Shown here: positions 8,628 through 16,968 of the stretch, one piece after another
Numbering within the stretch: position 1 is the stretch's first letter
Layout: each line of letters starts with the position of its first letter
DNA from: Candidatus Nitrosopumilus sp.
GTDB lineage: Archaea; Thermoproteota; Nitrososphaeria; Nitrososphaerales; Nitrosopumilaceae
Assembly: GCA_028351415.1 (NCBI GenBank)
Contig: JAOMJV010000005.1
Coordinates: forward strand, 1 to 55,471
Direction: 5' to 3'
Length of the DNA: 55,471 bases
Program-made: the position numbers and the translations under genes
Notes under the pieces: model-generated
The model's input: the letters and a program-made list of their open reading frames with translations, nothing else
Told to the model about the DNA's origin: nothing
The model's database searches: none

Positions 8628-9677
8628 ATGGGAAATATTTCAGATACAAAATTTGAAAATTTTGTAAGTATTGTAATTATGAATTATAATGGACTAGATT
8701 ATATCTTAAATTGTTTAGACTCTGTATTTAAAACAAAGGGCTGTAGATTTGAAGTTATTTTAATAGATAATAATTCTAATGACAATAGTCACAGAATTTG
8801 TAAAGAAAATTTTTCGGAAATTCGCCTTTTTGAAAATAAAGAAAATTTAGCAATGGCAGCTCGAAATATTGGAATTAATAACGCTAAAGGCGAATTTATT
8901 GTATTTTTGGACTCTGATGCTACAGTTGATCCAAATTGGTTACAACATTTAGTATTAAGATATCAAAATAATGGTGAAGGATTGTATCAAGGCAAAATTT
9001 TAGAACAAAATAAATCTAATTTTATTGGTAGTTCTGGAAATTTTATGAATATTTTTGGATTAGGATTTGCTCGTGGTAATGGTAAAAAAGATGTAGGTCA
9101 ATTTGAAAAATTTCAACAAATTAGTTTTCCTGTAGGTGCATGTTTGTTTTCTTCTCTTGAAACTATTAAAAAAATTGGATATTTTGATGAATCAAATTTA
9201 CTATACTTAACTTACGATGATGTTGATTATGGATGGAAAGCATTATCATTAGGAATTCATTCATTTTATGAACCAAGATCTATTATTTATCATCCTGAAG
9301 GAACAAGTTCAAAGCTTAATTCCTATAAAATTCATTTAATTGAAAGAAACAGATGGATTTGTCTATTATCATATTACACCCCTAAAACCATTTTAAAATT
9401 ACTTCCTGTATTTTTTCTACTTGAGTTTGGAATATTCTTTTTTTTACTTGTGAAAGGGAATGGAATAGCAAAAATAAAATCACTTTTTTCAATAATTACA
9501 ATGTACAATTCAATTAAAAATAGAAGAATTTTATTAAATAAAAACAAAAAACTTTCTGATCATGAAATGATAGAATCTTTTGTAGATACTATAGAAATTC
9601 CTAGAAATCTAAACTCAGGCTCAGTTTTTAATAATATCATAATAAAACTTAGTAAAATTGCACGCAATTTGATTTAA
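8628..9677 (+). CDS. Family 2 glycosyltransferase (rhamnosyltransferase-like)
   Basis: 349 residues. The GT-A domain begins with VSIVIMNYNGLDYI, continues with LIDNNSNDNS and has the DxD metal site in FLDSDATVD; the acceptor-side motif YLTYDDVDYGWKA and the HPEGTSS end of the domain are typical of the WcaA/RfbF-like group. A hydrophobic segment at about residues 258-278 (LLPVFFLLEFGIFFFLLV) would anchor it to the membrane facing the cytoplasm. Donor and acceptor are unknown. It is divergently arranged with hddA and converges on the second FkbM gene. Confidence 0.88.
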   Translation: MGNISDTKFENFVSIVIMNYNGLDYILNCLDSVFKTKGCRFEVILIDNNSNDNSHRICKENFSEIRLFENKENLAMAARNIGINNAKGEFIVFLDSDATVDPNWLQHLVLRYQNNGEGLYQGKILEQNKSNFIGSSGNFMNIFGLGFARGNGKKDVGQFEKFQQISFPVGACLFSSLETIKKIGYFDESNLLYLTYDDVDYGWKALSLGIHSFYEPRSIIYHPEGTSSKLNSYKIHLIERNRWICLLSYYTPKTILKLLPVFFLLEFGIFFFLLVKGNGIAKIKSLFSIITMYNSIKNRRILLNKNKKLSDHEMIESFVDTIEIPRNLNSGSVFNNIIIKLSKIARNLI

Positions 9678-9685
9678 TTTTAAAT

Positions 9686-10474
9686 TTAATTTTGATTTTT
9701 TGCGTATAACATTGGCCAACTTGTATCTGATTGTCCTAACAAGTACTCTGTTTTAACTTGAAAATTATTTTCTAGCAAAAATTTTTCAATATCTTTTATG
9801 TCAAAATTATCTATTTTATGAACTTCCATAGAGATCCTTTTTATTTTATTTAGAATATTTATTGGTAATTTTAAAATTATTTCATATTCCGCTCCTTCAC
9901 AATCTAATTTTAAGAGATCAATTGATTTTATATTATATTTTTTTATTATTTCTGTAATTGATGTTACTTGAACATTTTCTTTAATTAAATTTTTATCATT
10001 ACTAAACATGGAATTTCCAATTTCATTATCCCTATCTACATAAAGTATAGAATTTCCGGTCTCATTTCTAACACCAATATTTTCTATATTGACATTTTGT
10101 ATGTTATTGATTTTTAGATTATTTTTTAATACCTTGAAAGATTCTTTTGATGGTTCAAAGGATATTACTTTGCCTTTTTTGGCTTTTTTTGCAGCATAAA
10201 TTGTAAAATAACCTATATGCGCACCTATGTCAATCACAGTATCATTTTCTTTTATCATAAATCCTTCTACACGATCATAGCTATCCAGAAAAAAATTCTC
10301 TAAAAAAACTACTGTGTCGCTTCTATTTCTAATTATACATTTAATTCCATTTCTAAATTCTGCTACACATTCATTATTTTTTAAATTAAAATAATGAAAA
10401 ATTGGGCATGTCCAATTTTTTAGTTTAAATATAATTTTAATTAATATCATAAATTTTGTTAATATGAGCAACAT
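9686..10474 (-). CDS. FkbM family methyltransferase
   Basis: 262 residues. A hydrophobic N-terminal stretch (MLLILTKFMILIKIIF) precedes the catalytic domain. VIDIGAHIGYFTIYAA is the SAM-binding loop, VISFEPSKESF the acidic loop, and LLKLDCEGAEYEIIL the FkbM signature. It is a paralogue of the protein at 4214-5035 and probably O-methylates a sugar of the same glycan. The last residues (WPMLYAKNQ) are typical of the family. It stands alone on the minus strand, convergent with the preceding glycosyltransferase gene. Confidence 0.83.
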   Translation of the reverse strand: MLLILTKFMILIKIIFKLKNWTCPIFHYFNLKNNECVAEFRNGIKCIIRNRSDTVVFLENFFLDSYDRVEGFMIKENDTVIDIGAHIGYFTIYAAKKAKKGKVISFEPSKESFKVLKNNLKINNIQNVNIENIGVRNETGNSILYVDRDNEIGNSMFSNDKNLIKENVQVTSITEIIKKYNIKSIDLLKLDCEGAEYEIILKLPINILNKIKRISMEVHKIDNFDIKDIEKFLLENNFQVKTEYLLGQSDTSWPMLYAKNQN

Positions 10475-10580
10475 TTGATATTCATATTAATTTAATTGAC
10501 TATTTATTTCTCATTATACTTTTACATTTTAACTATTTTACATAGATTTTAGTTTAAACTAGATCTTGCTGTACAATCCA

Positions 10581-10588
10581 CTTAAATT
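10581..10588 (+). promoter_or_regulatory. TATA-like box that supports the ATG at 10611
   Basis: The sequence cttaaatt is centred 26 bases before ATG 10611 but only 17 before the in-frame TTG at 10602, so it favours the ATG as a leaderless start. Confidence 0.4.
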
Positions 10589-10610
10589 ATTACTATATTG
10601 ATTGTCTCCT

Positions 10611-12161
10611 ATGGTACTATCTGGCAAAGAAAAAATTTTTTTTATTTTGTTATGTCTTTTGTCATTTACAGTTTTTGTTCTTACTAGTGATGGACATCGT
10701 TTTACATTTGATGAAGATGTTACTCAACAACAAAGTATGTGGATTGCAACAATGACTCCACACCCTATGTTTGTACTTGGTGAGTCACGAGAACTATTTC
10801 AATTCCCTGAATACTTTCCAAATAATGATAGACCAATATGTAAAATTGGAATATTATGTTCACAGGTTCCAATTGGCGCCTCATTAACCCAAGTTCCGTT
10901 TCTTATATTAAATCAAAATTTTAATTTTATCACTCAAAATACTGTTGAATTTACAACTGATGATTTTAATGATGCACATTATGTTTATTGGAGAAATTCT
11001 TTAGACTCTGATTTTACTTTTCTAGAATTATTTTATGGCCCTGTTTTTATGTCTCTCTCAGTAGGGGTATTTTTTTTAGTATCTAGAACATACTCATTTT
11101 CTACAAAAACATCTACTATGCTTTCATTATTATTTGGATTTACTACATCTATTTGGGCATATTCTCAAACATCATTAAATATTGTACCGGCCACTTTCTT
11201 TATTTTATTAGGATTCTACTTTTTTAGAAAATTTCTTTTAACTACATCATATTACGGACTTCTTTTTTCAGGAATTGTATTAGGATTTGGATTTTTAGTA
11301 AGAAATGATACTGTTCTTTTCATAATCCCAATGTTTGGATTTTTAATTTTTAATTGGTTAAAGAATTCAAATAAAATTAGAAATGCACTATCTATTATGT
11401 TGTTATTTGCATTACCGTTAACTATATCCTATATCATACGACATCAACTAAGAGTTTTAGTATCTTCCGATTCTTCTCTCGGATATAATGCCACTGCTCA
11501 ATTTGCAAAAAACCAACCCGTATTACTTAATGCCTTTGGTATGTTATTTTCACCTGGTGTGGGGTTACTAATTTTTTGTCCAATTTTACTTACTATCTTT
11601 TTTTCCTATTATGATTTTTTTAAAAAAAATAAACCTGAATGTATTTTATTTATTTCGTTCATTTTGATATGGTTATTTGTACATGGAACTACTGACTCGT
11701 GGCATGGTTTGAATGGTTGGTCAGAAAGATATTTGACTATGTTAATTCCATTCTTACTACTTCCATTAGGATTTAGTATTGAAAAACGAGCTAGTAAAAA
11801 ATTCTATTCTATCTTAATTGGTTTAGCATCATTAGGAGTAATTTTCAATCTTGCCTATCTTCTAACTGATGTAAGTTGGTTTATTTGGGGAATTATGGGT
11901 TCTGGTAAGGGTTTGTATGAGTTAGGACACATAACACAACATATTTGGGTTCATCCGTTGGTGTTGTGGACATTTGATTATAGTCAATTAACACATGCAA
12001 TTAGATATGCACTTATTGATTTACATCCTGATATTTTCTTATTAAAAATATGGGGATTAGCATTTTATAGTATTTTCTCAATTATTTCTATTAGTTTGAT
12101 GACTCTTTATTTGATTTATTTGAATAAAAATTCTGTCAAAAGTTTAAACAAATTATCTTAA
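10611..12161 (+). CDS. Multi-spanning membrane protein, GT-C glycosyltransferase-like
   Basis: About 516 residues with roughly ten hydrophobic segments, the first at residues 8-26. After it comes HRFTFDEDVTQQQSMWIATM; an acidic pair (Asp-Glu) in the first extracytoplasmic loop is the hallmark of GT-C enzymes that use polyprenyl-phosphate sugars, such as ArnT and PMT. I see no WWD-type motif of an AglB oligosaccharyltransferase. A likely role is addition of a sugar from a lipid donor on the outer face of the membrane. An O-antigen polymerase-like function is a weaker alternative. The start was chosen from the TATA spacing. Confidence 0.6.
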   Translation: MVLSGKEKIFFILLCLLSFTVFVLTSDGHRFTFDEDVTQQQSMWIATMTPHPMFVLGESRELFQFPEYFPNNDRPICKIGILCSQVPIGASLTQVPFLILNQNFNFITQNTVEFTTDDFNDAHYVYWRNSLDSDFTFLELFYGPVFMSLSVGVFFLVSRTYSFSTKTSTMLSLLFGFTTSIWAYSQTSLNIVPATFFILLGFYFFRKFLLTTSYYGLLFSGIVLGFGFLVRNDTVLFIIPMFGFLIFNWLKNSNKIRNALSIMLLFALPLTISYIIRHQLRVLVSSDSSLGYNATAQFAKNQPVLLNAFGMLFSPGVGLLIFCPILLTIFFSYYDFFKKNKPECILFISFILIWLFVHGTTDSWHGLNGWSERYLTMLIPFLLLPLGFSIEKRASKKFYSILIGLASLGVIFNLAYLLTDVSWFIWGIMGSGKGLYELGHITQHIWVHPLVLWTFDYSQLTHAIRYALIDLHPDIFLLKIWGLAFYSIFSIISISLMTLYLIYLNKNSVKSLNKLS

Positions 12162-12222
12162 TTGTTATTTTGTAAATATAATTAAGAGATATTATAACCA
12201 ACAAATTTAATTATTTAATATC

Positions 12223-13041
12223 ATGAAAAATATACTATCTATTGATTTAGAGGATTATTTTTGTGATCTTCCATTTTCTTCATGGTCAAATTATACTAGT
12301 CGCGTAGTACCAACTACAGAAATCATATTGGAACTTTTAACGAAATACAAAGTTAGCGCTACATTTTTTACATTAGGTTCCATTGCTGAACAATTTCCTG
12401 AACTTATTGAAAAAATTGTTTCACTTGGACATGAAATTGCTAGTCATGGTTATTCTCATCTAGATCTTAGAAAAATTAACAAAGATATTTTAGAAAATGA
12501 AATAAAAAAATCTATTATTTTACTAGAAAAAATTAGTGGTGAAAAAATTAATGGTTTTCGAGCTCCATTTTTTTCTATTTCACGGAATAATTTGGATAGT
12601 TTTGATATAATTCAAAAATACTTCAAATATGATTCTAGCATTTTTCCTGCAAAAACTCCTTTGTATGGTATTCCTAGTGCACCTAGATTTCCTTATAGAT
12701 TTTCATCAAATCATCCATTAGAAAAAAATCCAAATGGTAAATTGTTGGAACTACCTCCTGCAACTCTAAAAATACCTCTTTATGGAAATCTCCCTATTGC
12801 TGGTGGTTTTTATCTACGATTTTTACCTTTATCACTAATTAAATATGGAATCAACAAATTAAATAAAATTGAAGAATCTGCAATGTTCTACATTCATCCA
12901 AAAGATTTAGATGTTAACATGCCTAAAATTGATTCATACAGCTGGCACTACTATTATAATTTAAAAAATGGCAAGAAAAAATTTGAATCTCTTCTAAAAA
13001 ATTTTAAATTTTCCTCGGTTCGAGACACATATTTGTTTTAA
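12223..13041 (+). CDS. Polysaccharide deacetylase (NodB homology domain)
   Basis: 272 residues. LSIDLEDYF gives the catalytic/metal Asp pair, ATFFTLGSIAE and the HxxxH motif in ASHGYSHLDLR give the metal histidines, and GFRAPFFSIS supplies the conserved Arg. The extended C-terminus with GGFYLRFLPLSLIKYGI and FYIHPKDLD resembles the DUF3473-bearing deacetylases of exopolysaccharide loci. The enzyme removes N-acetyl groups from amino sugars in an oligosaccharide or lipid-linked precursor. There is no signal peptide, so it acts in the cytoplasm. Confidence 0.88.
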   Translation: MKNILSIDLEDYFCDLPFSSWSNYTSRVVPTTEIILELLTKYKVSATFFTLGSIAEQFPELIEKIVSLGHEIASHGYSHLDLRKINKDILENEIKKSIILLEKISGEKINGFRAPFFSISRNNLDSFDIIQKYFKYDSSIFPAKTPLYGIPSAPRFPYRFSSNHPLEKNPNGKLLELPPATLKIPLYGNLPIAGGFYLRFLPLSLIKYGINKLNKIEESAMFYIHPKDLDVNMPKIDSYSWHYYYNLKNGKKKFESLLKNFKFSSVRDTYLF

Positions 13042-13062
13042 TCAAAACATTTGATCTAAACG

Positions 13063-13071
13063 TATTAAAAA
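13063..13071 (+). promoter_or_regulatory. TATA-like box before the 13094 methyltransferase
   Basis: The sequence tattaaaaa is centred 27 bases before ATG 13094, consistent with a leaderless mRNA. Confidence 0.45.
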
Positions 13072-13093
13072 GAACATACACAAAAAAATTCTA

Positions 13094-13705
13094 ATGTACA
13101 ATGAATATTCTGGATTTTTTAAAAATCAAAGAGATAAATATTTTAAAAACATTTTATCCAATCATTTTCAAAATACCTCATTAGTAGTTGATATTGGCTG
13201 TGGTCAAGGTGATTTTTTGACCCAAGCTAAAGAATTGGGGATTAATGCTGAGGGTGTTGACGATAAAGATTTTTGGATTAATCATTGTACAAAAAATAAT
13301 CTTAATGTAAAAAAAGGCTCAATTTTTGAATTACCTTATGAAAAGAATTCTCTTGATGGTATATTTTTACAATCTGTTTTAGAACACGTTGATCCTGTTA
13401 AAGCTATGACTGAAATTTCCCGTGTGGTTAAGAGTGATGGAATAGTTGCAATCTCTTGCCCTACCCCTGAAAAACATTTTTGGGATGATCCAACACATGT
13501 TCGTCCCCACACAATTAAATCATTAAGTACACTCTTTGAAATGTTTGGCTATGATGTAATTCATAAAAATTATGTTTTTGCAGAGTTGATAGGAATTACT
13601 GTTACTTGGAATGGTTTGTTTAAATGGCTAAATTTGATTCCCGGTAGTATAGGTAGTAACGTTATTGTAATTGGTAAAAAGAAAGAAATTTCTTCTATTT
13701 CTTGA
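13094..13705 (+). CDS. SAM-dependent methyltransferase, type 11 (class I)
   Basis: 203 residues. LVVDIGCGQGDFLTQA is motif I, GVDDKDFW the acidic loop, and IFLQSVLEHVDPVKAM the post-II motif; the sequence VAISCPTPEKHFWDDPTHVRP is common in methyltransferases of polysaccharide clusters. The target is unknown, probably a sugar or lipid-linked intermediate. Its stop is one base from the stop of the convergent acpS gene. Confidence 0.83.
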   Translation: MYNEYSGFFKNQRDKYFKNILSNHFQNTSLVVDIGCGQGDFLTQAKELGINAEGVDDKDFWINHCTKNNLNVKKGSIFELPYEKNSLDGIFLQSVLEHVDPVKAMTEISRVVKSDGIVAISCPTPEKHFWDDPTHVRPHTIKSLSTLFEMFGYDVIHKNYVFAELIGITVTWNGLFKWLNLIPGSIGSNVIVIGKKKEISSIS

Positions 13706-13706
13706 A

Positions 13707-14051
13707 TTACCAAATTATGGTTGTTGTTGCAACAGAATAACTCTTTTCATGAGAAATTGATATTTCAATTTTTTTACATTTAATTTTTTTACAAGTTAAT
13801 ATTGGTTCTCCTAAATCACCATGATTTGTATGAATTTCTATCATGGGGATTAATTTTCGTGAAGCTTTTTGAAATGATTCTTTGACAGCAAATTTTCCTG
13901 CAAAATGTGGATATGGATCTTTAAATTTTAAACAATATTCAATTTCTTTAGAATTAAAATTTTTTTTATAAAAATAATTTTCATCATCATATGGAATATC
14001 TCTAAACCGTTTAACTTCTACGATATCTATTCCTGTTGTTATGGAAACCAA
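13707..14051 (-). CDS. acpS: Holo-[acyl-carrier-protein] synthase (4'-phosphopantetheinyl transferase)
   Basis: 114 residues from a TTG at 14049-14051; no in-frame ATG precedes the first conserved residues. TTGIDIVEVKRF supplies the metal-binding Asp, and KFAVKESFQKA is the AcpS Lys-Glu motif. The size suits the homotrimeric AcpS class, a little short at the C-terminus. The enzyme moves phosphopantetheine from CoA onto the Ser of an acyl carrier protein, and the only ACP in view is the divergent neighbour starting 52 bases away. Archaea normally lack ACP-based fatty acid synthesis, which makes the pair unusual. Confidence 0.85.
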   Translation of the reverse strand: MVSITTGIDIVEVKRFRDIPYDDENYFYKKNFNSKEIEYCLKFKDPYPHFAGKFAVKESFQKASRKLIPMIEIHTNHGDLGEPILTCKKIKCKKIEISISHEKSYSVATTTIIW

Positions 14052-14102
14052 TCATCTTATTTTTTTTACTTTCATAATAAAATTTATGTATACAATCAAA
14101 AG

Positions 14103-14360
14103 ATGCTTTTTATGGATACATCTCAAGTTGATGAGCAATTAAAAGCAATTTTTCTTGATGTTTTTCAAGCAGAGCTCTCTGAAATTACATTTGATTGGGA
14201 AAAACAACAAAATGACTATGAAAATTGGGATTCTTTTGGTCATTTACGAATTGTTTCTGAAATTGAAGAAAAATTTGGAATAAAATTGGATATTGATGAT
14301 GTTATTTACATTACTAGCGCTTCGGGATTCCTTAAAATAATAAAAGATAAGATCAACTGA
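14103..14360 (+). CDS. Acyl carrier protein
   Basis: 85 residues (82 if started at the second ATG, 14112; a tttatgta box about 25 bases upstream of 14112 favours the shorter form). The phosphopantetheine site is Ser44 in ENWDSFGHLRIV, followed by EIEEKFGIKLDIDDV, the acidic helix that partners recognise. It is an ACP of the polyketide/peptidyl-carrier style rather than a fatty acid synthase AcpP, since the motif is DSF instead of DSL. It heads the ligase/LuxE/LuxC run and shares a short divergent promoter region with acpS, so its likely job is to hold an acyl or aminoacyl group made by the next gene. Confidence 0.88.
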   Translation: MLFMDTSQVDEQLKAIFLDVFQAELSEITFDWEKQQNDYENWDSFGHLRIVSEIEEKFGIKLDIDDVIYITSASGFLKIIKDKIN

Positions 14361-14363
14361 TAA

Positions 14364-15827
14364 ATGAAATCAATACATGAAATTCTTAATAATTCTGCAA
14401 AAGCCTTTCCTGACAAACCTGCAATAATATTTGAAAATAAACGATATTCTTATGATGAACTTTTTAACAAATCTCAATCTTTATCTAATTTTATTCAAGA
14501 AAAAACTACACCTGGAGATGTTGTATCAATTTTATATGAAAATTCTCCTTTTTTTATCATTTCTTATTTTTCTATTTTAAAATCTGGATGTATAGCTCAC
14601 ATTATTCCACCTGCAATATCTGACTTTAATTTAAAAGAACAAATCAAAGAAAGTAATCCTCAAATAATTTTAACTAATCATAATTTTGAACAAAAATTAA
14701 AGCGAACTCAACTCATTGAAAAAGCATTTTTTGTCGAAAGTGATTCTGATGTATTTAAATCCAATCATGATAATCTTTTTGAAGAAAAATTTTATGAAGT
14801 ATGCTCAATAATCTTTACCTCTGGAACTACATCGAAACCTAAAGGTGTAAAATTAACACATAAAAATATTCTAACTGCTACATCAAATATTGTAAAAATG
14901 ATTGATATACAAACAAATGATGTTGAAATAAATTCATTATCATTATCCCATTCATTTGGTTTAGGTTGTTTACATGCTATTTTCTTACAAAGTGCTACAG
15001 TCTTAATTTTTAAAAATACAATTAATCTCAAAGAAATTTTAAAATGTGGAAAAGAAGAAAATGCAACTGGTTTTGTTGGAGTTCCTGCAACTTTTTACCA
15101 AATAATAAATTCATTTACTGAATCACTTTCATCAATACAATCAATTCGTTATTTTTTAACAAACACAGCTCCAATGAAAAAAGAATCTATTTTAAAAATA
15201 ATTAATTTTTTTCCCAAATCAAATTTTTATACATATTATGGACTTACTGAAGCCTCACGTTCAACATTTTTATTATTTAATGATAATCTTGAAAAATTAG
15301 AATCTGTTGGTAAAACTCCATCTGGGGTAGAAATAAAAATTTTGGATGATGCTGGAAAAATTCTTGTTAATGATCAACTAGGAGAAATTTATATCAAAGG
15401 TGATCATGTAGTAGAAAATTATTGGAATAATGTAAAAGCAGACAAATCCATAGTAAATGGATGGCTTAAAACTGGTGATCTTGGATATTTTGATTCAGAT
15501 GGGTTTCTTTTCTTAAAAAGTAGAAAAGATGATTTGATTAATGTCGCCGGAGAAAAATTTGTTCCTGAAGAAGTTGAATTAGTAATAAAAGAAATTTCAG
15601 AAATTTCAGAAGCTGCAGTAATTGGTATTCCCAATGAACTTTTTGGTCAATTACCAATTGCATTTGTAGAAAAAAATAATGAAATTACGTCTAGTTTTAT
15701 TCTTAATTACTGCATTCAAAAATTAGAGAGATATAAAATTCCAACTAAAATCATATTTTTAGATGAAATTCCAAAAACTGATTCTGGAAAAATTAAAAGA
15801 AATATTTTAAAATCTAAATTTTCTTAA
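14364..15827 (+). CDS. AMP-dependent acyl/aminoacyl ligase (ANL superfamily)
   Basis: 487 residues, begins three bases after the ACP stop. The ANL core motifs are all present: IIFTSGTTSKPKGVKL (A3), YYGLTEASRS (A5), WLKTGDLGYFD (A7), KSRKDDLINVAGEK (A8) and the catalytic Lys in KTDSGKIKRNIL (A10). It activates a carboxylic acid as the adenylate and probably loads it on the adjacent ACP; CoA is the alternative acceptor. The substrate-binding pocket cannot be read reliably by eye. Length and motif spacing resemble the stand-alone ligases that pair with ACPs in polyketide or surface-glycan modification clusters. Confidence 0.88.
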   Translation: MKSIHEILNNSAKAFPDKPAIIFENKRYSYDELFNKSQSLSNFIQEKTTPGDVVSILYENSPFFIISYFSILKSGCIAHIIPPAISDFNLKEQIKESNPQIILTNHNFEQKLKRTQLIEKAFFVESDSDVFKSNHDNLFEEKFYEVCSIIFTSGTTSKPKGVKLTHKNILTATSNIVKMIDIQTNDVEINSLSLSHSFGLGCLHAIFLQSATVLIFKNTINLKEILKCGKEENATGFVGVPATFYQIINSFTESLSSIQSIRYFLTNTAPMKKESILKIINFFPKSNFYTYYGLTEASRSTFLLFNDNLEKLESVGKTPSGVEIKILDDAGKILVNDQLGEIYIKGDHVVENYWNNVKADKSIVNGWLKTGDLGYFDSDGFLFLKSRKDDLINVAGEKFVPEEVELVIKEISEISEAAVIGIPNELFGQLPIAFVEKNNEITSSFILNYCIQKLERYKIPTKIIFLDEIPKTDSGKIKRNILKSKFS

Positions 15828-15842
15828 GATACGTCTACAATT

Positions 15843-15851
15843 TTTAATACC
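15843..15851 (+). promoter_or_regulatory. TATA-like box before the LuxE-like gene
   Basis: The sequence tttaatacc is centred 27 bases before ATG 15874. LuxE- and LuxC-like genes may therefore be transcribed separately from, as well as together with, the ACP and ligase genes. Confidence 0.4.
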
Positions 15852-15873
15852 CTGAATAATAACAAGAAATAGA

Positions 15874-16968
15874 ATGAGTGAAAATATTGATAAATTAATA
15901 AAAATTGACCCTTATTCATTAATTCCTGAAGAAAAAAATTCTCTTTTTATAAAATGTATTTCTGAATCCATTAAATTTCATTATGAAAATTGTATTGAAT
16001 ACAAAAATTATTGTAAAAAAAAGAATTTTCATCCTGACAATATTATAGATCTATCTAGTATTCCATATTTACCTGTAGATATTTTTAAAAAAATAACTTT
16101 ACTATCTGTTCCAAAATCTGAAATTATTAAAATACTAAAATCAAGTGCAACTACAAGTAATCTTCCAAGTGTAATTCATTTAGATAAAAAAACTGCAAAT
16201 AGACAAATGATTTCATTAAATTCAATTATTCGTAATTTTTTAGGAGATGAAAAAATGAATTTTATTATTTTAGATAATAAAAAAAGTCTAGAAAGTACTG
16301 ATGGCAATTTATCTTCTCGAGGTTCTGCAATTAGAGGTATGTTAATCTTTGCAAAAAAATTTACATGTATTTTAGATGAAAATTTAAAAATAGATTCAAA
16401 AATTCTTTCTAAATTAGAAAACAATATAGATTCAAAAACATGTATTTTTGGTTTTACATGGGTTATTCATAAAATTTTAACCGAAAATAAAAATAACAAA
16501 ATTGTTAAAAACTTCTTATCCCATCTTTCCCAATCTTCTATCTTACATATTGGAGGCTGGAAAAAACTAACTGATTTATCAATAGATAAAAAACAATTTA
16601 ATTCTGAGTGTTCTAATTTTTTTAATACTGATAAGGACAAAGTAGTTGATCTATATGGAATGACTGAACAATTAGGTATTGTATATCCTGACTGTGAATA
16701 CGGATACAAACATGTTCCGGTTTTTTCAGAAATTTTAATTCGTAATACTCATTCACTTGAGGTTCAAAATGACGGAGAAACTGGATTTATTCAAGTAATT
16801 AGCCCTATTCCAAACAGCTACCCTGGAATTTCTTTACTTACTGATGATCTTGGTGAAATTTTAGGTAGGGATAATTGTCCTTGTGGACGGAAAGGAACTT
16901 ATTTTATTTTTAAGAAAAGATCTGAGATGGCAGATCCAAAAGGATGTGGGGATACTATTGAAATTTAA
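15874..16968 (+). CDS. LuxE-like acyl-protein synthetase
   Basis: 364 residues, about the length of LuxE. The ANL-like features VVDLYGMTEQLGIVYP, the SSATTSNLPS phosphate loop, LLTDDLGEIL and a Cys-x-Cys segment in DNCPCGRKGTYF are typical of acyl-protein synthetases. Cys358 near the C-terminus sits where LuxE of luminous bacteria carries its acyl-cysteine. LuxE activates a fatty acid with ATP and passes it to LuxC. No luxA, luxB or luxD is present, so light production is excluded. Here it may accept the acyl group from the ACP, or activate a second acid. Confidence 0.82.
   Translation: MSENIDKLIKIDPYSLIPEEKNSLFIKCISESIKFHYENCIEYKNYCKKKNFHPDNIIDLSSIPYLPVDIFKKITLLSVPKSEIIKILKSSATTSNLPSVIHLDKKTANRQMISLNSIIRNFLGDEKMNFIILDNKKSLESTDGNLSSRGSAIRGMLIFAKKFTCILDENLKIDSKILSKLENNIDSKTCIFGFTWVIHKILTENKNNKIVKNFLSHLSQSSILHIGGWKKLTDLSIDKKQFNSECSNFFNTDKDKVVDLYGMTEQLGIVYPDCEYGYKHVPVFSEILIRNTHSLEVQNDGETGFIQVISPIPNSYPGISLLTDDLGEILGRDNCPCGRKGTYFIFKKRSEMADPKGCGDTIEI

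Noticed and set aside
10611-12161. AglB oligosaccharyltransferase
   Set aside because: It is multi-spanning with an acidic first loop, but no WWD-type motif and no large soluble C-terminal domain.
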